A stretch of 64,000 bases of DNA from Lachnospiraceae bacterium 3-1 (GTDB taxonomy: Bacteria; Bacillota; Clostridia; Lachnospirales; Lachnospiraceae). Position 1 is the stretch's first letter; each line of letters starts with the position of its first letter. This document shows positions 13,721-22,536 of this stretch, one piece after another. Made by a program: the position numbers and the translations under genes. The notes beneath the pieces are model-generated. The model made no database searches. It saw only the letters and a list, made by a program, of their open reading frames with translations, and had not been told where the DNA came from. The DNA is taken from the NCBI GenBank assembly GCA_000403255.2, contig KE159592.1, positions 124,001 to 188,000 on the forward strand, given 5' to 3'.

Positions 13721-14290
13721 ATGAAAAATAATCTGAATCAATACATAGCAACGGAATATGAAAAACTAAATTCAGAGGTGGAGCAAAGAGAGTTTGTGGA
13801 AAAGATACGGTTTCTGATGATGGCAAAGGATAAAGACTTTTCTGATTACTATTCCAATCGTAATTTGACAAAAACAGAGTTCTATTCGGTCATGGATACA
13901 CTCTATGACTTGAATAATCTCTGGATGCTGTCAGGATTTATCCGCCAGAACCGGCAGGTCTTGTTCCAGGAAATCCAAGTCGACATGAACGGACAGAAAA
14001 GACCAGATTTTACAGAGACCTGCAGATTGGGGAAGGACACCATGCTGGCAAGAATGTTTCAGGTTATGGAAAGATTTCACTTAAACGGCTGTTGTGTGGC
14101 AGAGGATACAAGTTTGGATTATACTGTGGCTACCCGGAGGATGAAAGCGTACTCATTCACAACCAGAAGCGGAAGAACTGTGCCGCAGATTATCTTGCAA
14201 GGAAACTGGGTAGAACAGTGGGGATTTGAGATTGGGTGCAGCGTGTCTGTGGAGTGTTATCAGAATAAGCTTGTTATTCTGAAAGATTAA
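13721..14290 (+). CDS. SymE-type toxin domain protein with long N-terminal extension
   Basis: A 189-residue protein. The C-terminal 45 residues (RSGRTVPQIILQGNWVEQWG, then FEIGCSVSVECYQNKLVIL) match the SymE toxin domain, an AbrB-like fold; E. coli SymE is an SOS-induced toxin, first described as an mRNA endonuclease and controlled by the antisense RNA SymR. Residues 1-140 are a helical extension that I do not recognise (MKNNLNQYIATEYEKLNSEV...). AAAAGGA precedes the ATG. SymE-like genes are common beside recombinases and phage remnants, as here. No antisense promoter was identified. The toxin assignment for the last third is fairly firm; activity of this longer form is not. Confidence 0.7.
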   Translation: MKNNLNQYIATEYEKLNSEVEQREFVEKIRFLMMAKDKDFSDYYSNRNLTKTEFYSVMDTLYDLNNLWMLSGFIRQNRQVLFQEIQVDMNGQKRPDFTETCRLGKDTMLARMFQVMERFHLNGCCVAEDTSLDYTVATRRMKAYSFTTRSGRTVPQIILQGNWVEQWGFEIGCSVSVECYQNKLVILKD

Positions 14291-14325
14291 GAAAGAAAAA
14301 TGCTGAGAGAGAGGTTTTCAGCTTA

Positions 14326-14354
14326 TTGTAATTTGCCAGAATGCTGTGTATAAT
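14326..14354 (+). promoter_or_regulatory. Predicted promoter of the Rpn-type gene
   Basis: TTGTAA (14326-14331) and TATAAT (14349-14354) are spaced 17 nt, 77 nt before the ATG at 14432. Confidence 0.6.
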
Positions 14355-14431
14355 AGGAATAGATAACAAGACTTTTGGAATGTACAGAGTTTTTCCGGCA
14401 GTGATTTATTTGAAAGAAAGCAGGTAAATAA

Positions 14432-15241
14432 ATGGGAAACGTGGAAATAAAGCAGAAAAATTGGGAAGAATTAGGCATATCCAATGATTTTCTGTTTGGA
14501 AAGGTTATGCAGAACCCGGAGTTGTGCCGGGAACTGTTACAGCGGATTCTTCCGAACTTGAAGATTGACCGTATTGAATATTCCCAACTGCAGAAGAGTA
14601 TCAATGTAGATATGGATGCCCATAGTGTCAGACTGGATGTGTATGTAAAGGACGAGAGGGAGACTGTTTACGATATAGAAATGCAGGTCAGTGATACAAA
14701 GGAACTGCCTAAGAGAAGCCGATATTATCAGGGGATGATAGACATTCAGCTTATTGATGCAGGACAGCATTATAAAAAGCTGAACAGAAGTTACATCATT
14801 TTTATATGTCCGTTTGATTTATACGGGAAAGGGCGGCATATCTATACCTTTGAAAATATCTGTAAGGAAGACAACAGTATTTTCATGGGAGACGAAGCGG
14901 TAAAGATATTTCTGAATGCAGAAGGGACAATGGATGATGTCAGCGGTGAATTAAGGGCTTTTTTGGATTATGTGGCAGGAAGGAAGTCGGAGGATTCCTA
15001 TGTGGAGAAACTGGAAGAAGCTGTAGAGGAAGCAAAGAAAAATAGGGAATGGAGGCATGAGTATATGACGTTATTGATGAGAGACCAGGAGAACGTGGAA
15101 ATTGGAGAAAAACGTGGAGAAGAAAGATTGGCTAAACTGATATTGTTATTAAATGAGGACAGTAGATCGTCAGATGTTATCAGGGTATTACAGGACGAAG
15201 AATACCGCCAGAAACTTTATGTAGAATATCATATAATTTGA
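14432..15241 (+). CDS. Rpn-family PD-(D/E)xK nuclease/transposase-like protein
   Basis: A 269-residue member of the Rpn family (recombination-promoting nuclease, related to the transposase_31 family). The nuclease core is near the N-terminus: NDFLFGKVMQNPELCRELLQ, then VRLDVYVKDERETVYDIEMQ with D69 and E83-x-Q85 as catalytic residues, then SRYYQGMIDIQLIDAGQHYK. The C-terminal half is a variable helical region with EKLEEAVEEAKKNREWRHEY. E. coli RpnA is a Ca2+-stimulated DNase that promotes RecA-independent recombination. Such genes occur in many copies in Lachnospiraceae. It has its own promoter and terminator and looks intact. Confidence 0.88.
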   Translation: MGNVEIKQKNWEELGISNDFLFGKVMQNPELCRELLQRILPNLKIDRIEYSQLQKSINVDMDAHSVRLDVYVKDERETVYDIEMQVSDTKELPKRSRYYQGMIDIQLIDAGQHYKKLNRSYIIFICPFDLYGKGRHIYTFENICKEDNSIFMGDEAVKIFLNAEGTMDDVSGELRAFLDYVAGRKSEDSYVEKLEEAVEEAKKNREWRHEYMTLLMRDQENVEIGEKRGEERLAKLILLLNEDSRSSDVIRVLQDEEYRQKLYVEYHII

Positions 15242-15256
15242 AAGCAGGAACATGAC

Positions 15257-15286
15257 AGGGCAGAGCATTTACAAGTGTTCTGCCTT
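15257..15286 (+). terminator. Terminator of the Rpn-type gene
   Basis: AGGGCAGAGCA (15257-15267) pairs with TGTTCTGCCTT (15276-15286) with two G-T pairs and is followed by GTTTGACAG. It starts 16 nt after the stop. Confidence 0.7.
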
Positions 15287-15396
15287 GTTTGACAGAATAA
15301 TATAAGGCTATTTTTCGCACTTAGATATGTTATGGAGAGCCGAAGCCAAGGGTGTTCACCGTGAGATGGAATTGAAGAAAGGATCAGGCAAATATC

Positions 15397-15447
15397 TTGA
15401 CAAACATATTAACAATATGATAATTTAGATACATACCAGTAGTATGT
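15397..15447 (+). promoter_or_regulatory. TetR promoter with two candidate operators
   Basis: A perfect TTGACA (15397-15402) and GATAAT (15419-15424) are spaced 16 nt. CATATT-aac-AATATG (15405-15419) is a palindrome filling the spacer, and ACATAC-cagta-GTATGT (15431-15447) is a second palindrome just after the -10 box. Both positions suit repression by the TetR protein encoded downstream. Confidence 0.65.
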
Positions 15448-15464
15448 TAAGGGAGTGGGGAAAC

Positions 15465-16124
15465 ATGGCAAGAAATAGGCATCCAGAAGAAACTGTTAAT
15501 TTAATATTAGATGTTGCTTTCCGCTTATTTATGGAAAATGGGTATGAACATACTTCCATTCAGGATATTATAAATAATTTGGGCGGTCTTAGCAAAGGTG
15601 CCATCTATCATCATTTTAAGTCAAAGGAGGATATTTTAGTTGCTGTTACAGTTCGGATGACAGCTGAATCTAATCAAATGCTTGCAGTCATTCGTGATCG
15701 TTCTGACCTTAATGGCAAGGAAAAGTTGAAAACAATTTTTATGGAATCAATCAGCCGGCCAGTACAGAACGATATTTTTACAGTAGCTCCAGATTTTCAT
15801 AATAACCCAAAACTTCTTTTCAGTCTTTTGCATGATACCATAGATAACGCAGTTCCAAACTATATTTTGCCGATTATCAGACAGGGTATTTCAGACGGCT
15901 CTATCAAAACGGATTACCCAGAGCAATTGGCAGAACTGATTTTGCTTGCAGCAAATGTCTGGATGAATCCAATGATATTTGATAGTACGGAGGAAGAATC
16001 CTACCGTAAGTTTATGGTATTCAGACAGATGCTGCAAGGCTTTGGGCTGGATATTGTAGACAACGAAATGTTAGAGAGATTGCAGGAGCTGGCATCTATC
16101 TATCAAAAGAACAAGCTAGCTTAA
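15465..16124 (+). CDS. TetR/AcrR-family transcriptional regulator
   Basis: A 219-residue regulator. The N-terminal helix-turn-helix (residues about 8-55) reads LILDVAFRLFMENGYEHTSI, QDIINNLGGLSKGAIYHHFK, SKEDIL, the canonical TetR DNA-binding unit. The remaining helical domain (about 60-219) is the ligand-binding and dimerisation part, with no recognisable specificity. ATG 15465 has GGGAGTGGGG upstream; ATG 15444 lies within the operator palindrome and is less likely. TetR genes usually adjoin the transporter or enzyme they control, but downstream there is only decayed sequence, so this regulator seems orphaned. Autoregulation is likely from the operator palindromes. Confidence 0.88.
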   Translation: MARNRHPEETVNLILDVAFRLFMENGYEHTSIQDIINNLGGLSKGAIYHHFKSKEDILVAVTVRMTAESNQMLAVIRDRSDLNGKEKLKTIFMESISRPVQNDIFTVAPDFHNNPKLLFSLLHDTIDNAVPNYILPIIRQGISDGSIKTDYPEQLAELILLAANVWMNPMIFDSTEEESYRKFMVFRQMLQGFGLDIVDNEMLERLQELASIYQKNKLA

Positions 16125-16503
16125 AGGTTCGTTGCTTAAGAGGAGATTGTGAAATGAATTTAGATTGCAGAGGAAGAGTAAAAAAAGCAGAGAAAGCATA
16201 TACTTTTAAATATTGGAAATAAAAGATTTGTTTGAGAAGAAAATTGGCTGTTCTATTTATAATCTACTTTCAGGCGTCATAGAGAATACCTTTTCCTTAG
16301 AGCCGAACAGTGTCAGGATCATGAATGGAAATACATGTTTCCAGAGGAAGTATACGCACATTGTTTTTGATATTTAGCACCATTATTTGTGCTGATGATA
16401 CAGATCACTCCAGCGGTTAAAACTTGTCCACTTTCAACCGCCGGAGTAATCGAATATTTTTCAAAGGTTTTATCCTGTTATTGGGTCAACTGCTTTAGAA
16501 AAA
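16125..16503. other. Decayed sequence after the TetR gene
   Basis: No intact gene. A 22-codon frame at 16154-16222 (MNLDCRGRVKKAEKAYTFKY...) has an AGGAGA site and looks like the start of a TetR-controlled membrane protein or transporter that was cut short. An overlapping frame at 16213-16377 (LEIKDLFEKKIGCSIYNLLS...) stays open for 54 codons and may be another fragment. An imperfect inverted repeat with arms CTCCAGCGGTT and AACCGCCGGAG lies at about 16410-16450. This is the right boundary of the accessory region. Confidence 0.45.
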
Positions 16504-17592
16504 TCATTGCATCAAGCATGAGAGTAACTGATCATTCATTTCCTGGCTCATAAAGCAGAACCGAATATATTTGTTATCCAGAAATGGGAAAGTGGAACAG
16601 TCACGGATCATCATTTTTTCTCGGATTGCCCGGTCAAACAATTCATTTGAGGTTAGGCCCTCAGACATAAGACGCACCAGCATAAAGTTTCCACTAGGGG
16701 GATAGACTTTAAAACGGTTGTCCTTGGAAAAAATCTGATAAATTCTGGCCCGTTCTTCTGAAATCAGTTTTCTTGTTTTTTGAATGTACTCTTTGTCCTG
16801 GAACATGATTTCTCCTGCAATAACAGCCAGAGAGTTAATGGTCCAAGGATTCTTCCTGGTATTCATCAATTTGATAAAATCCCTGTTTCCAGTGATGGCA
16901 TAGCCCAGTCGAAGTCCAGGAGCTGCAAAAAACTTGGAAGTCCCACGAAGAATAACAATGTTATTGTAAAACGCAGTCAAAGGAACTGAAGTGATTTCCT
17001 CATAATTATCTGCAAATTCTACATAAGTTTCATCCACCATCACAAAAATATCATTTTGTTTGCAAACATCCAGGATATGACGCATGGTTTTTCTTGTAAT
17101 GGCGCTGGAGGTTGGGTTATTTGGATTACAGATCACAACAAGGTCAATGCTTTCGTTTAACTGTGCCGTAAAATGCTCTGCATTCAATGCAAAGTCCTGC
17201 TCCTCCTTTAAAGGATAGTACAGGCATGTGCCGCCGCCTAAAGAAATTTCCCGTTCGTATTCCGAGTACGTAGGTCCGATAATCAATGCTTTTTTCGGAT
17301 GTTGAATCTGTATCAAAAGAGAAATCAATTCGGTAGAACCGTTTCCCATAATAATATTTTCATAATCTGTATTCACATAATCTGCAATGCATTTGCGCAG
17401 GGAGAGGTATTCTCTGTCTGGATAGGAGCAGATGGCGTCAATGTGACGGGCCAGCGTTTCTCGCAGCAAAGGGGAAATGCCAAGGGGATTTACATTGGCG
17501 CTGAAGCTTGTAATCTCATCTTTTTTGATGCCATAAATCTGTTCAATTTTTTCTAAATCACTTCCGTGAAAATGGTCTTTATGCTGTAACAT
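16504..17592 (-). CDS. PLP-dependent aminotransferase, HisC/CobD-like
   Basis: A 362-residue fold-type I aminotransferase. Conserved marks are SFSANVNPLG (30-38), CNPNNPTS (155-162), VDETYVEFAD (186-195) and the cofactor lysine K220 in RGTSKFFAAPGLRLGY. The opening HGSDLEKIEQIYG and SANVNPLG pattern is shared by histidinol-phosphate aminotransferase and by CobD, the L-threonine-O-3-phosphate decarboxylase of cobalamin synthesis. No his or cob genes are nearby, so the substrate cannot be fixed. ATG 17592 has a GGAGG site; an upstream ATG at 17619 does not. It is divergent from the DUF5717 operon. Confidence 0.8.
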   Translation of the reverse strand: MLQHKDHFHGSDLEKIEQIYGIKKDEITSFSANVNPLGISPLLRETLARHIDAICSYPDREYLSLRKCIADYVNTDYENIIMGNGSTELISLLIQIQHPKKALIIGPTYSEYEREISLGGGTCLYYPLKEEQDFALNAEHFTAQLNESIDLVVICNPNNPTSSAITRKTMRHILDVCKQNDIFVMVDETYVEFADNYEEITSVPLTAFYNNIVILRGTSKFFAAPGLRLGYAITGNRDFIKLMNTRKNPWTINSLAVIAGEIMFQDKEYIQKTRKLISEERARIYQIFSKDNRFKVYPPSGNFMLVRLMSEGLTSNELFDRAIREKMMIRDCSTFPFLDNKYIRFCFMSQEMNDQLLSCLMQ

Positions 17593-17655
17593 AATTTTCC
17601 TCCAAAAATATTTACACAAATGTTTGAATGGTTTATAATTAATAAGACTGACTTC

Positions 17656-17683
17656 ATTATAACGGATTATGATAAAAAAGCAA
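17656..17683 (-). promoter_or_regulatory. Predicted promoter of the aminotransferase
   Basis: On the minus strand TTGCTT (17683-17678) and TATAAT (17661-17656) are spaced 16 nt, 63 nt ahead of the start. Confidence 0.5.
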
Positions 17684-17702
17684 CCATAAAGCAGGTGACG
17701 AT

Positions 17703-20700
17703 TTGCAAAAGAAATTAGAAGAACTGACAGCAGGAGTGTGCAGCAACAATTCCTCTATCCTTCAATTTTCCGTGGAACAATTGGAATTTGAGGTAGTAGA
17801 GGGGACAGATTATACAGGGGAATTCCTGATAGAGAGCGCCAGCGATATGCCAGTCAAAGGCATTGTCTATTCCTCCAGCCCCAGAATGGAGTGTCCAAAC
17901 TCAAAATTTCAGGGGAATAAAATTACGCAAGTATTCAAATTTCATAGTGAAGGGCTGGCAGAAGGAGATGTTCAAAAAGGCAGTTTTCATATTGTCAGCA
18001 GCCAGGGAGAATATGACCTTCCTTTTTCCGTGGCTGTTTCCAGCAATTATCCCAATAGTTCTGTTGGAAAAATAAAAAGTATTTTTGATTTTGCTAATTT
18101 GGCAAGGAATTCTTACGAAGAAGCTGTAAAAATCTTTGGACAGCCGGAATTTATCCATGTTTTTAAGCCTCAGGAGACAGAGGAGTTTTTGATCTACCAA
18201 ATGCTCAGGCGTAAGCCGTGCACAATGGCTCAAGTAGAAGAGTTTTTGATTGCTGCAAGGAAAAAGAAGCGTGTAACCTTTCGGATTGAGGAAGCGCAGA
18301 GAGAATTTTCGGGAATTACGGAAGTAAACAGACAGCATATCACATTAAAAAAAGAAGAATGGGGATTTCTTTCGATTGAAATTATCAATGACGCCAAGTG
18401 GCTCAGCCCGATAAAGAATACCCTGGCTTCCAATGAATTTGTGGGAGGTCATGCATTAGTAGAATATCTGATTCTGCCAGAATTTTTACACCCAGGAAAG
18501 AATTTGGGCAGGATTACGTTAAGGACTTCCTTTCGGACACTTCAGGTAGATATCTGTGTGTTCCAAGGAACACAAAAAGAGCGGACGGATCTTACAATTC
18601 GCAAAAAGCAAGTAGAATTGATGAATGCTTATATACGTTTTGGGCTTCGAAAGATGGTAACGGGGGCTTGGGCAAAGTTATCCATTCGAAAGCTGGAAGA
18701 GCTGATTGCTTTAGAACCAGATAATCTCTGGTATCTTTTGGCAAAAGCACAGGTTTTTTTAGTGAATAAGCAGCAGCAAGAAGGAGAATGGGCGTTAGAC
18801 GCCTTTCCCAAACATAAGGTAGATAAGGAATCACCTTTATATGGTTATTACTTGTACTTATGTGCTCTTCGAGAACCAGAGCCTGTCTATGTCAATAAGC
18901 TGACAGGGAAGATCCGAAAAATTTTCCATAAGAACCAGGAAAACAATCTGCTTTTATGGATTCTGTTGTTTTTGGATGAAGAGCTCAATTACAGCAAAGG
19001 AAGAAAGCTGGAAATCATCATCCGGCAGATCGGTGCATCTGGGGGAAGCTCTGTGCTTTATCTGGAGGCTTATCGGATTCTGGTAAAAGAGCCGTTTTTA
19101 TTAGATCAGCCAGACGAATTTTGCCGGAAAGTATTGCTTTGGGCAGCAAAGCATCAGGGAATTACCCGGGGGATTGCGGAACAAGTCTGTCAGCTTGTGC
19201 CGGAAATTCCAGAGTATCATCCCATTTGGTATCGGATTCTCTGTGAATGTTATGAAGTGTTTCCTGAGAAGGAAATGCTGCAGGCAGTTTGCAGCTATTG
19301 TATGAAATGGAATTGTTATGGGGAATCTTACTGGAAATGGTATCATAAGGGCGTTAGGGAAAAGCTTCGCATTGCGGGGATTTATGAAGCATGGATGATG
19401 TCTGCTGGGAAGAAGCAGTTAGAGCGGATTCCCAAATCAGTGATCCTTTATTTTCAATACAATAACAACCTTCCCTATCCTTCTCAAGCAAAACTGTATC
19501 GCTCTATGATGGAGCACAAATCCTCCTGGAAGAATCATGTTCAGCCTTACCAAAAAAACATGGAGGAATTTGTCATAAAACAGCTAAAAGCAGAGAGAAT
19601 AGACGAGGATTCTGCAGTGGTATACCGGGAAATTCTAAAACCAGATATGATTGCAGATGAATTGTTGGATCATTTGGCAAAAATACTTTTTACCCACAAA
19701 GTCACCTGTAAGGATTCTGGTGCGTTGCGGCTTGTGGTGCGCCAATATTCATTGAAAAAAGAGCAGATCATTTCCTTAAACCATGGAATTGGGTTTGTCA
19801 ATCTTTACAGCAGCTGTTATCAGATTTTATTGGAAGATTCCAGAGGGAACCGTTTTCTGCCAGAAGAGGAGCTGTCGGTGGTTCCCATGTTAGACAGTGC
19901 ACAATTTTTGGAAAAAGGAATTGCTTCTGCCAAGGAAAAGATGCCCTATTTGTTAAAATATTTTGACCGGAAAAAAATCTGGCAGACTTACGAGGCAAAA
20001 GATCTTCCTTATCTTCAGATGCTGATAGAATCTGAAAACATCAGCGAGACATACCGGGAGGATTTGCGCCCACAGATTATTTCATACTATTATTACAATT
20101 ATACAGGGGACGCTTTGGATGAGTTTTTGTTGTCTGTATCCTTTGACGGCATGAAAAAGCGTGCAAGGGAGCGGATTATGGAGCTTCTTGTGGCAAGGCG
20201 CCATTATAAACGTGCTTATGAATTGCTGCTGTCCTATGGCAGTGAGAGCATTTCGGCTCCGAAGCTTGTCTATGTTATTTGCCATCAGATGGAAGAGATG
20301 GATGCAGATGGGGAACCAGATGAATTTTTATTGCGGTTGTGCCGGAGTGTATTTTTACGCGGCAAATACAATGAGCGTATCTTAAGCTACATGTGCCGCC
20401 ATTTCTATGGGAAGATGGAAGAGATGGCAAAGCTATGGCAGGCGGCATGTGATTTTGAACTGGATACCTATGCTTTGGAGGAACGGTGTCTGTTACAGTT
20501 TTTGTATACAGGAGATTTTTCTCCATGCATTGAAAAAATTTTTGAAAGCTACGGGGAAAATTTGGGCAGGGAAGTTATTGTACTTTCTTATCTCACCTTT
20601 ATGTCTGATCAGTTTTTACGGAAGGATACCGTTGTATCCGATTATGTATTTCAGAAAATTTTCAGAATGCAAAAAGGCAAGCAGGAGCTGAATCAAACCT

Positions 20701-21239
20701 GCAGGCTGGGCTTTTTAAAATGGTGCTCCTGTGGAAAAGAATTGTCAAAGGAAGAGAAGGACTGGGCAGAAATAATATTGGCAGAATATATTTCCAATGG
20801 AACGTATTTCTCATTTTATAAAACGCTTCCAGAAAGTTTTGCTGGAAAATATCTTTACCATGATAAGACGTTCCTGGAATACCATACAGAGCCTGGGCAG
20901 AAGGTAGTTCTGATTTTCCTGCCAGTGGGAGGCTCGGATTATCTGGAAATAGATATGAAGGAAGTGTATGAAGGAATTTATGTAAAAGAATTTCTGGTTT
21001 TTTATGGAGAAAAAATTCCCTATTACATCAAAGAGAAAAAGGATGGGGAATGGTCTGTCGTGGACGGCGGGCAGATACAAAACCAGGAGCTTTGCATTTA
21101 TGCAGAAGGCAGCCGTTATGATTTGATCAATGACATGATGGTAAGCTGGCAGATGAAGGATGAGCAAACCTTAATGGAACGGATGGAAACCTATGGTATT
21201 CTGGATGGGATGGTAAGAGAAGAATTTAATCTTTTATAA
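17703..21239 (+). CDS. DUF5717 family protein
   Basis: A 1178-residue protein matching the DUF5717 family known mainly from Lachnospiraceae. Residues about 15-125 and 210-290 look like two beta-sandwich (Ig-like) domains (LQFSVEQLEFEVVEGTDYTG; WGFLSIEIINDAKWLSPIKN). The large middle (about 300-1000) is an alpha-solenoid rich in Leu, Tyr and Trp and reminiscent of TPR-like repeats. The C-terminal 120 residues return to beta structure (VVLIFLPVGGSDYLEIDMKE). No catalytic motif, signal peptide or membrane helix is seen, so it is probably a large cytosolic scaffold. It starts at TTG 17703 after AGGTG and heads a five-gene operon with 27 nt to the next ATG. The function is unknown. Confidence 0.8.
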   Translation: MQKKLEELTAGVCSNNSSILQFSVEQLEFEVVEGTDYTGEFLIESASDMPVKGIVYSSSPRMECPNSKFQGNKITQVFKFHSEGLAEGDVQKGSFHIVSSQGEYDLPFSVAVSSNYPNSSVGKIKSIFDFANLARNSYEEAVKIFGQPEFIHVFKPQETEEFLIYQMLRRKPCTMAQVEEFLIAARKKKRVTFRIEEAQREFSGITEVNRQHITLKKEEWGFLSIEIINDAKWLSPIKNTLASNEFVGGHALVEYLILPEFLHPGKNLGRITLRTSFRTLQVDICVFQGTQKERTDLTIRKKQVELMNAYIRFGLRKMVTGAWAKLSIRKLEELIALEPDNLWYLLAKAQVFLVNKQQQEGEWALDAFPKHKVDKESPLYGYYLYLCALREPEPVYVNKLTGKIRKIFHKNQENNLLLWILLFLDEELNYSKGRKLEIIIRQIGASGGSSVLYLEAYRILVKEPFLLDQPDEFCRKVLLWAAKHQGITRGIAEQVCQLVPEIPEYHPIWYRILCECYEVFPEKEMLQAVCSYCMKWNCYGESYWKWYHKGVREKLRIAGIYEAWMMSAGKKQLERIPKSVILYFQYNNNLPYPSQAKLYRSMMEHKSSWKNHVQPYQKNMEEFVIKQLKAERIDEDSAVVYREILKPDMIADELLDHLAKILFTHKVTCKDSGALRLVVRQYSLKKEQIISLNHGIGFVNLYSSCYQILLEDSRGNRFLPEEELSVVPMLDSAQFLEKGIASAKEKMPYLLKYFDRKKIWQTYEAKDLPYLQMLIESENISETYREDLRPQIISYYYYNYTGDALDEFLLSVSFDGMKKRARERIMELLVARRHYKRAYELLLSYGSESISAPKLVYVICHQMEEMDADGEPDEFLLRLCRSVFLRGKYNERILSYMCRHFYGKMEEMAKLWQAACDFELDTYALEERCLLQFLYTGDFSPCIEKIFESYGENLGREVIVLSYLTFMSDQFLRKDTVVSDYVFQKIFRMQKGKQELNQTCRLGFLKWCSCGKELSKEEKDWAEIILAEYISNGTYFSFYKTLPESFAGKYLYHDKTFLEYHTEPGQKVVLIFLPVGGSDYLEIDMKEVYEGIYVKEFLVFYGEKIPYYIKEKKDGEWSVVDGGQIQNQELCIYAEGSRYDLINDMMVSWQMKDEQTLMERMETYGILDGMVREEFNLL

Positions 21240-21266
21240 AATGTAATCATAAGGCAGGTGAAGAAA

Positions 21267-22505
21267 ATGAGGCCGACGGCAGGTGAATGGTATATTGGAA
21301 TTGAACTGGGAAACAGATGGACGCAAGTAAGCTGTTATCATCAAAATCTGGCAGAACCGGAGACAATAAGTACCGTAACGGGAACGGAACTGTATCAGAT
21401 TCCTACAGCAATCTGTAAACGGAAATCTACAGGAAAATGGTGTTTCGGGGAAGAAGCCAGCAGAATGGCAGAATCGGGAGAAGGCGTCTATGTGGAAGAT
21501 CTGTTGGACAGGGCCTTAAAAAAAGAGAAGGTTTTCCTGGATCGGGAATATCAGGCAAGAGATTTGCTGCTTGTATTTTTAAAAAAGGTTTTAAGGATTG
21601 CCCTTCCATCCAAAGGAGTTGAGGTAGTTACCAAATGTGTATTTTCTCTAAGAGAAGTAACCAATGAACTGGTGGCGCTGCTACGGGATCTGTCGATGAA
21701 ATTAGGAATCCAAAGAGAACAGTTGGTTATCCAGGATCACAGGGAAAGCTTTTATGCGTATGCCGTGTGTCAGGAGCCGGCATTGTGGCAATATGATGTG
21801 CTGCTGTTTTCCTGCAACGGAGAAGAAATCTGGCTGAAGCATCTTTTGTGTAATAAAAGAACGAAGCCGAAAATTGCAGAAGTAGAAGAAGTATGCCTTG
21901 GAAAATTACCAGAGAATGTAAGGGAGTGGGATATTTCCTTTTCCCGTATGGTTCAGGATGCTATGTCAGGCAGGATTGTATCTGCAATTTATCTAATTGG
22001 AGGTGGATTTGAGGGGAATTGGATGAAGGAATCCCTGCAAATCATTTGTCGTGGAAGACGGGCATTCCAGGGAAAGAATCTTTATACCAAAGGGGCTTGT
22101 TACGCTGGAATGCTTGCAACGCACCAGGAACAGGCAGAAACCGTATATTTTTGTGAATATAAAATACAAGAACATATTTTACTAAAAGTAACGAAGGGAG
22201 ATAAGACGTATTTTTATCCGTTGCTGGAGGCAGGGTGCAACCAGCATCAGATTGGAAAGCAGCTTCGAATTCTTCTGGAAGGCGAACCAGCATTGGAGCT
22301 TTGGGTACAAAGACCGGGAAGCCAGGAGGCCAGAATTGAAAGTTTGGAGCTGACAGAGCTTCCCATGGAGGATGCAGGACGCTGCCGTCTGGCTCTTTCC
22401 CTCTATACAGGGGAGGAAGGAAAGATTCTGCTGAACATGCGGGACATTGGATGGGGACAGCTTTCCCCAGGAAGCGGCAAAGAATGGGAATATGAAATAG
22501 GATAA
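21267..22505 (+). CDS. DUF5716 family protein, Hsp70/actin-like fold
   Basis: A 412-residue protein with actin/Hsp70 superfamily features. The phosphate-1 loop near residue 10 reads YIGIELGNRWTQVSCY (Hsp70 has GIDLGTTNS), and an adenosine-type motif near residue 240 reads AIYLIGGGFEGNWMKES. The usual Asp and Thr of the phosphate loop are replaced by Glu and Arg, so ATPase activity may be altered or lost. The last third is a beta-rich segment (about 295-412) where Hsp70 has its substrate-binding domain. ATG 21267 has AGGCAGG upstream; GTG 21258 is possible. It lies between DUF5717 and a TPR gene, consistent with a chaperone-like or scaffolding complex. Confidence 0.78.
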   Translation: MRPTAGEWYIGIELGNRWTQVSCYHQNLAEPETISTVTGTELYQIPTAICKRKSTGKWCFGEEASRMAESGEGVYVEDLLDRALKKEKVFLDREYQARDLLLVFLKKVLRIALPSKGVEVVTKCVFSLREVTNELVALLRDLSMKLGIQREQLVIQDHRESFYAYAVCQEPALWQYDVLLFSCNGEEIWLKHLLCNKRTKPKIAEVEEVCLGKLPENVREWDISFSRMVQDAMSGRIVSAIYLIGGGFEGNWMKESLQIICRGRRAFQGKNLYTKGACYAGMLATHQEQAETVYFCEYKIQEHILLKVTKGDKTYFYPLLEAGCNQHQIGKQLRILLEGEPALELWVQRPGSQEARIESLELTELPMEDAGRCRLALSLYTGEEGKILLNMRDIGWGQLSPGSGKEWEYEIG

Positions 22506-22536
22506 AGAGAATCAATCAAAAGAGAGGAAGCAGGCC

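Noticed and set aside
22042-22515. Minus-strand ORF of 157 codons opposite the DUF5716 gene
   Set aside because: Shadow of the coding strand, Pro/Phe-rich, no ribosome binding site.
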